Shown: positions 60,902 through 64,000 of the stretch, piece by piece
Position numbering within the stretch: position 1 is the stretch's first letter
Layout: every line of letters begins with the position of its first letter
DNA from: Fluviibacter phosphoraccumulans
GTDB lineage: Bacteria; Pseudomonadota; Gammaproteobacteria; Burkholderiales; Rhodocyclaceae
Length of the DNA: 64,000 nucleotides
Assembly (NCBI RefSeq): GCF_016110345.1
Contig: NZ_AP019011.1
Coordinates: 1,984,001-2,048,000 of the forward strand
Direction of reading: 5' to 3'
The notes under the pieces: generated by a model
Database searches by the model: none
Told to the model about the DNA's origin: nothing
The model's input: only the letters and a program-made list of their open reading frames with translations
Position numbers and translations under genes: made by a program

Positions 60902-63394
60902 TTAGGCGTCGATGTTGCGCGCCGTAAGTGCATTGGTTTCGATAAAGGCCCGACGCGGCTCCACCAGTTCACCCATGAGCGTAGAGAAAATCTGGTCCGC
61001 ACCAATAGCGTCTTCGATCTGCACCTTGAGCAGGCGACGGACATTCGGATCCATGGTGGTTTCCCACAATTGCTCCGGATTCATTTCACCCAGGCCTTTG
61101 TAGCGCTGCTTACCAATGCCACGTTCGACTTCACCAAACAACCACTGCATGGCTTCACTGAAACGAGAAACGGCCTGTTGTTTGTCACCACGGTGAATCA
61201 CGGCCCCACCGCTAGTCAGATCCGCCAGCAATTCGGCGGTCTTACGCAACTGCGTGTAATCGCCCGAGTTGAGGAACTCGTTATCGATCAAACCGAGCTT
61301 AAGATTGCCGTGATGCCAACGTTCGAGACGCAGAACCCAACTCTCGCGATTCGCATCATAGGCAGGAACGATCTCCAGAGGCTTCTCATGCGACGCGCGG
61401 ACCGGTCCTAAGCCTAGGGCCTTAGTCAGTTCATTTGCGGCGCTCTGAGCGGCCTTCTCGTCGGTCAGGCTAATCGAGAGGTTATCGTTGACCAGGGTAT
61501 GCAGCACTTCCGGATGAATCAAATACGACAAGCGGTCAATGATCGCCTCGGACAGCAGGAAGCTGCGGGCCAGATCAGCCAGTGCTTCACCTTCGATAGC
61601 ATTACCCTTGGCCGGTTGCAGTTTGGCTTCATTTAACGCCATTTGCAGCAGGAACTGATGGTATTCGTGGTCATCCTTAAGATAACGCTCGGTCTTGCCG
61701 TGCTTGACCTTGTATAGGGGCGGCTGAGCAATATAGATGTGGCCACGCTCAACCAATTCCGGCATCTGACGATAGAAAAAGGTCAGGAGTAGGGTACGGA
61801 TGTGTGCACCATCAACGTCGGCATCGGTCATGATAATGATGCGGTGGTAGCGGAGTTTTTCCGGTTTGTATTCGTCTTTGCCAATGCCGGTACCGAGGGC
61901 GGTAATCAGCGTGGCAATTTCCTGTGAGCCGATGAGCTTGTCAAAACGCGCTTTTTCTACGTTAAGAATTTTGCCCTTCAGCGGCAAAATAGCCTGGAAC
62001 TTACGATCACGACCCTGCTTGGCAGAACCGCCGGCGGAGTCACCCTCCACTAGGTACAGTTCACATTTACTCGGATCTTTTTCCTGGCAGTCTGCCAGTT
62101 TGCCGGGCAGACCCACGCCGTCGAGCACGCTCTTACGACGCGTCATTTCACGTGCTTTACGGGCCGCGTCACGGGCACGGGCCGCTTCTACGATCTTGCC
62201 GGTAATCACCTTGGCATCGGCCGGACGCTCCAGCAAGAATTCAGATAACTTCTGCGCTACCACTTCTTCCACCGCCGGACGGGCTTCGGACGAGACGAGC
62301 TTCATCTTGGTTTGCGAGGCAAACTTCGGATCTGGCATTTTTACCGACAGCACGCAGGTGAGACCTTCGCGCATATCATCACCAGTGATGTCGACCTTGG
62401 CCTTTTTGGCGATGTCGTTTTCTTCGATGTACTTGTTGATGACGCGAGTCATGGCCGCACGCAGGCCGGTAAGGTGGGTACCCCCATCCGACTGCGGAAT
62501 GTTATTGGTAAAGCACAGAACGTTTTCCGAGTAGGAGTCGTTCCATTGCATGGCGACTTCAACAGAAATCGTGGCTTCACCGGCCTGGGTTTCACCCGTC
62601 GAATAAAACACGTTCGGATGCAGGATGGTTTTGTTTTTGTTGATGTAATCAACAAAGCCCTTCACGCCACCCGAGAAAGCAAAGTCTTCTTCTTTGCCGG
62701 TACGCTGATCGACCAGACGCACGCTGACGCCGTTGTTCAGGAACGACAATTCACGCAGACGCTTGGCCAGAATTTCGTAATGGAATTCAACCGTGCCAAA
62801 AATTTCTGGATCAGCCAGAAAGTGCACTTCCGTACCGCGGTTTTCTGTTTCGCCGATCACAGCCATAGGCGAAACTTCAACACCGTTCTGCATTTCGATA
62901 ACGCGATTAACCGGCTTACCTTGATTAAACTCCATGAAATACTTTTTGCCATCACGACGAATGATGAGCTTAAGCCATTGCGATAGGGCGTTAACACACG
63001 ACACACCTACGCCGTGCAGACCACCAGACACCTTGTAGCTATTCTGGTTGAACTTACCACCTGCGTGCAATACGCACATCACGATTTCAGCGGCCGAACG
63101 TTTCGGCTCGTGCTTATCGTCGAATTTGATGCCTGTCGGAATACCGCGGCCGTTATCTTTAACCGAGATCGAATTATCGCTATGAATGGTCACGACGATG
63201 TCATCGCAGTAACCGGCCAACGCTTCATCAATACCGTTATCAACGACTTCAAACACCATGTGATGCAGGCCACTGCCATCGGAGGTATCACCGATGTACA
63301 TGCCCGGCCGTTTGCGAACAGCCTCCAGGCCTTCCAGCTGCTGGATCGAGGATTCGTCGTATTCGGGTGCTTGCGTAGGTTTCTTATCGGCCAT
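60902..63394 (-). CDS. gyrB: DNA gyrase subunit B
   Basis: An 830-residue subunit. The ATG at 63394 gives MADKKPTQAPEYDESSIQQL, followed by the GHKL ATPase domain (VFEVVDNGIDEALAGYCD, with catalytic Glu), the transducer, the TOPRIM domain (LVEGDSAGGSAKQGRDRKFQAILPLKG, then DADVDGAHIRTLLLTFF) and the C-terminal region ending in NALTARNIDA. With GyrA it introduces negative supercoils. It follows dnaN by 50 bases, the classic dnaA-dnaN-gyrB order at the origin. Confidence 0.97.
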   Translation of the reverse strand: MADKKPTQAPEYDESSIQQLEGLEAVRKRPGMYIGDTSDGSGLHHMVFEVVDNGIDEALAGYCDDIVVTIHSDNSISVKDNGRGIPTGIKFDDKHEPKRSAAEIVMCVLHAGGKFNQNSYKVSGGLHGVGVSCVNALSQWLKLIIRRDGKKYFMEFNQGKPVNRVIEMQNGVEVSPMAVIGETENRGTEVHFLADPEIFGTVEFHYEILAKRLRELSFLNNGVSVRLVDQRTGKEEDFAFSGGVKGFVDYINKNKTILHPNVFYSTGETQAGEATISVEVAMQWNDSYSENVLCFTNNIPQSDGGTHLTGLRAAMTRVINKYIEENDIAKKAKVDITGDDMREGLTCVLSVKMPDPKFASQTKMKLVSSEARPAVEEVVAQKLSEFLLERPADAKVITGKIVEAARARDAARKAREMTRRKSVLDGVGLPGKLADCQEKDPSKCELYLVEGDSAGGSAKQGRDRKFQAILPLKGKILNVEKARFDKLIGSQEIATLITALGTGIGKDEYKPEKLRYHRIIIMTDADVDGAHIRTLLLTFFYRQMPELVERGHIYIAQPPLYKVKHGKTERYLKDDHEYHQFLLQMALNEAKLQPAKGNAIEGEALADLARSFLLSEAIIDRLSYLIHPEVLHTLVNDNLSISLTDEKAAQSAANELTKALGLGPVRASHEKPLEIVPAYDANRESWVLRLERWHHGNLKLGLIDNEFLNSGDYTQLRKTAELLADLTSGGAVIHRGDKQQAVSRFSEAMQWLFGEVERGIGKQRYKGLGEMNPEQLWETTMDPNVRRLLKVQIEDAIGADQIFSTLMGELVEPRRAFIETNALTARNIDA

Positions 63395-63444
63395 CGTTTT
63401 CAACTTAGATAATTCAAACAGAGTGGTTCGCAATCCAATGCCAC

Positions 63445-64000
63445 TTAGATACGCATTGGCATAACAACGTACTTGAAAGTACTGCTGTCAGCTGGGCCAA
63501 ACAGTGCGCTTGAGTTGGAATCATTAAAACGCCAGACAACTTGTTCGTCGGTCACATGGCCCAGAACATCCAGCAGGTAATTGACGTTAAAGCCGATATC
63601 CAAACGTTCACCGTTGTAATCCACTTCAATTTCTTCCTGCGCTTCTTCCTGCTCTGCATTGGCGGCACTGATCTTTAGAACGCCATTTTCCAGAATCAGG
63701 CGAACGCCCGAAAACTTTTCGTTCGAAAGAATACGCGCCCGCTGCAATGCTTGACTGAACCCAATGCGATTCAGGGGCAGTTCATTCGAAAACGACGGTG
63801 GAATCACTCGTGTGTAGTCCGGGAACTTGCCGTCAATCAGTTTGGTCACAAAAACGACATCACCAAACGAGAAACGCGCCTGGTTATGGGCCAGCGTGAT
63901 GTTGAGCGGATCTTCAGAATCAGCAAGCAGACGTGCAAGTTCAAGGACTGATTTACGCGGCAGAATGATTTCCTGCTTGTCCAGAGTCTGTTCGATATCC
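63445..64000 (-). CDS. dnaN: DNA polymerase III beta sliding clamp (5' end beyond the window)
   Basis: The minus strand is open from base 64000 to the stop at 63445, giving the last 184 residues of the clamp. The visible part includes IILPRKSVLELARLL, LIDGKFPDYTRVIPP, RARILSNEKFSGVRL and the C-terminus YVVMPMRI. The missing part is the N-terminal half. The clamp tethers polymerase III to DNA. dnaA would be expected upstream, outside the window. Confidence 0.96.
   Translation of the reverse strand, partial: DIEQTLDKQEIILPRKSVLELARLLADSEDPLNITLAHNQARFSFGDVVFVTKLIDGKFPDYTRVIPPSFSNELPLNRIGFSQALQRARILSNEKFSGVRLILENGVLKISAANAEQEEAQEEIEVDYNGERLDIGFNVNYLLDVLGHVTDEQVVWRFNDSNSSALFGPADSSTFKYVVMPMRI

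Overview
The window is a continuous piece of a bacterial chromosome, most probably from a betaproteobacterium. The signs are the gene neighbourhoods (rsmB-DUF4390-ntrY-ntrX, fmt-def-dprA-smg, spoT-rpoZ-gmk-yicC, thiS-thiG-trmB), the DUF1840 and DUF4390 families, and dnaN-gyrB next to parS sites. The right end lies near the replication origin: dnaN and gyrB sit at the edge and three parS sites cluster 4-5 kb inside it, so dnaA and oriC probably lie just beyond base 64000. I cannot fix the genus. Genes are dense and most of the window is housekeeping. Nothing indicates an IS element, prophage or CRISPR array.

Layout. Bases 1-6000 hold a minus-strand run yicC-gmk-rpoZ-spoT-dadA-tatD. Rph-rdgB-hemW follow on plus (6.0-8.6 kb). 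A minus run then carries a CoA-transferase, thiS, thiG, a small exported protein and trmB (8.6-12.4 kb). A tRNA-Gly(CCC) and an uncharacterised winged-helix regulator plus membrane protein come next. A five-gene minus operon encodes SHP cytochrome, dihaem cytochrome, cytochrome b and a two-component system (14-17.6 kb). A photostress-like group (lipocalin, FeS-photolyase/cryptochrome, flavin reductase) lies at 17.7-20.4 kb, followed by mutY, ubiX, a Gx-transporter/NusG-II pair, rapZ and an M20 amidohydrolase.

The accessory region is 25.2-33.9 kb: an RfaH-like antiterminator, several small exported proteins in visibly A+T-richer DNA (one resembling surface-adhesin E), and a 1,884-residue trimeric autotransporter adhesin built from near-identical 414-bp tandem repeats, with its own winged-helix regulator upstream. 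Between that regulator and metH is a compact regulatory block: a small inverted repeat, a 14-G homopolymer, a perfect FNR-type box inside a 17-bp-arm palindrome, a sigma-70-type promoter, a SAM-II riboswitch and an intrinsic terminator just ahead of metH.

The rest (37.9-64 kb) is core: carbonic anhydrase, an MHS-type transporter with a ROK kinase, priA with two DnaA boxes upstream, hemE, an NtrY/NtrX-type system whose regulator has a decayed AAA+ domain, rsmB, an S1/P1-type nuclease, htpX, fmt, def, dprA, smg, a topoisomerase with a lysine/alanine-rich tail, oxyR between parS sites, an rRNA pseudouridine synthase, gyrB and dnaN.

The best candidates for new biology are the metH/adhesin intergenic block (methionine sensing, oxygen sensing and a possible phase-variable tract within about 320 bp), the homogenised adhesin array with its linked regulator, and the three parS sites around oxyR.
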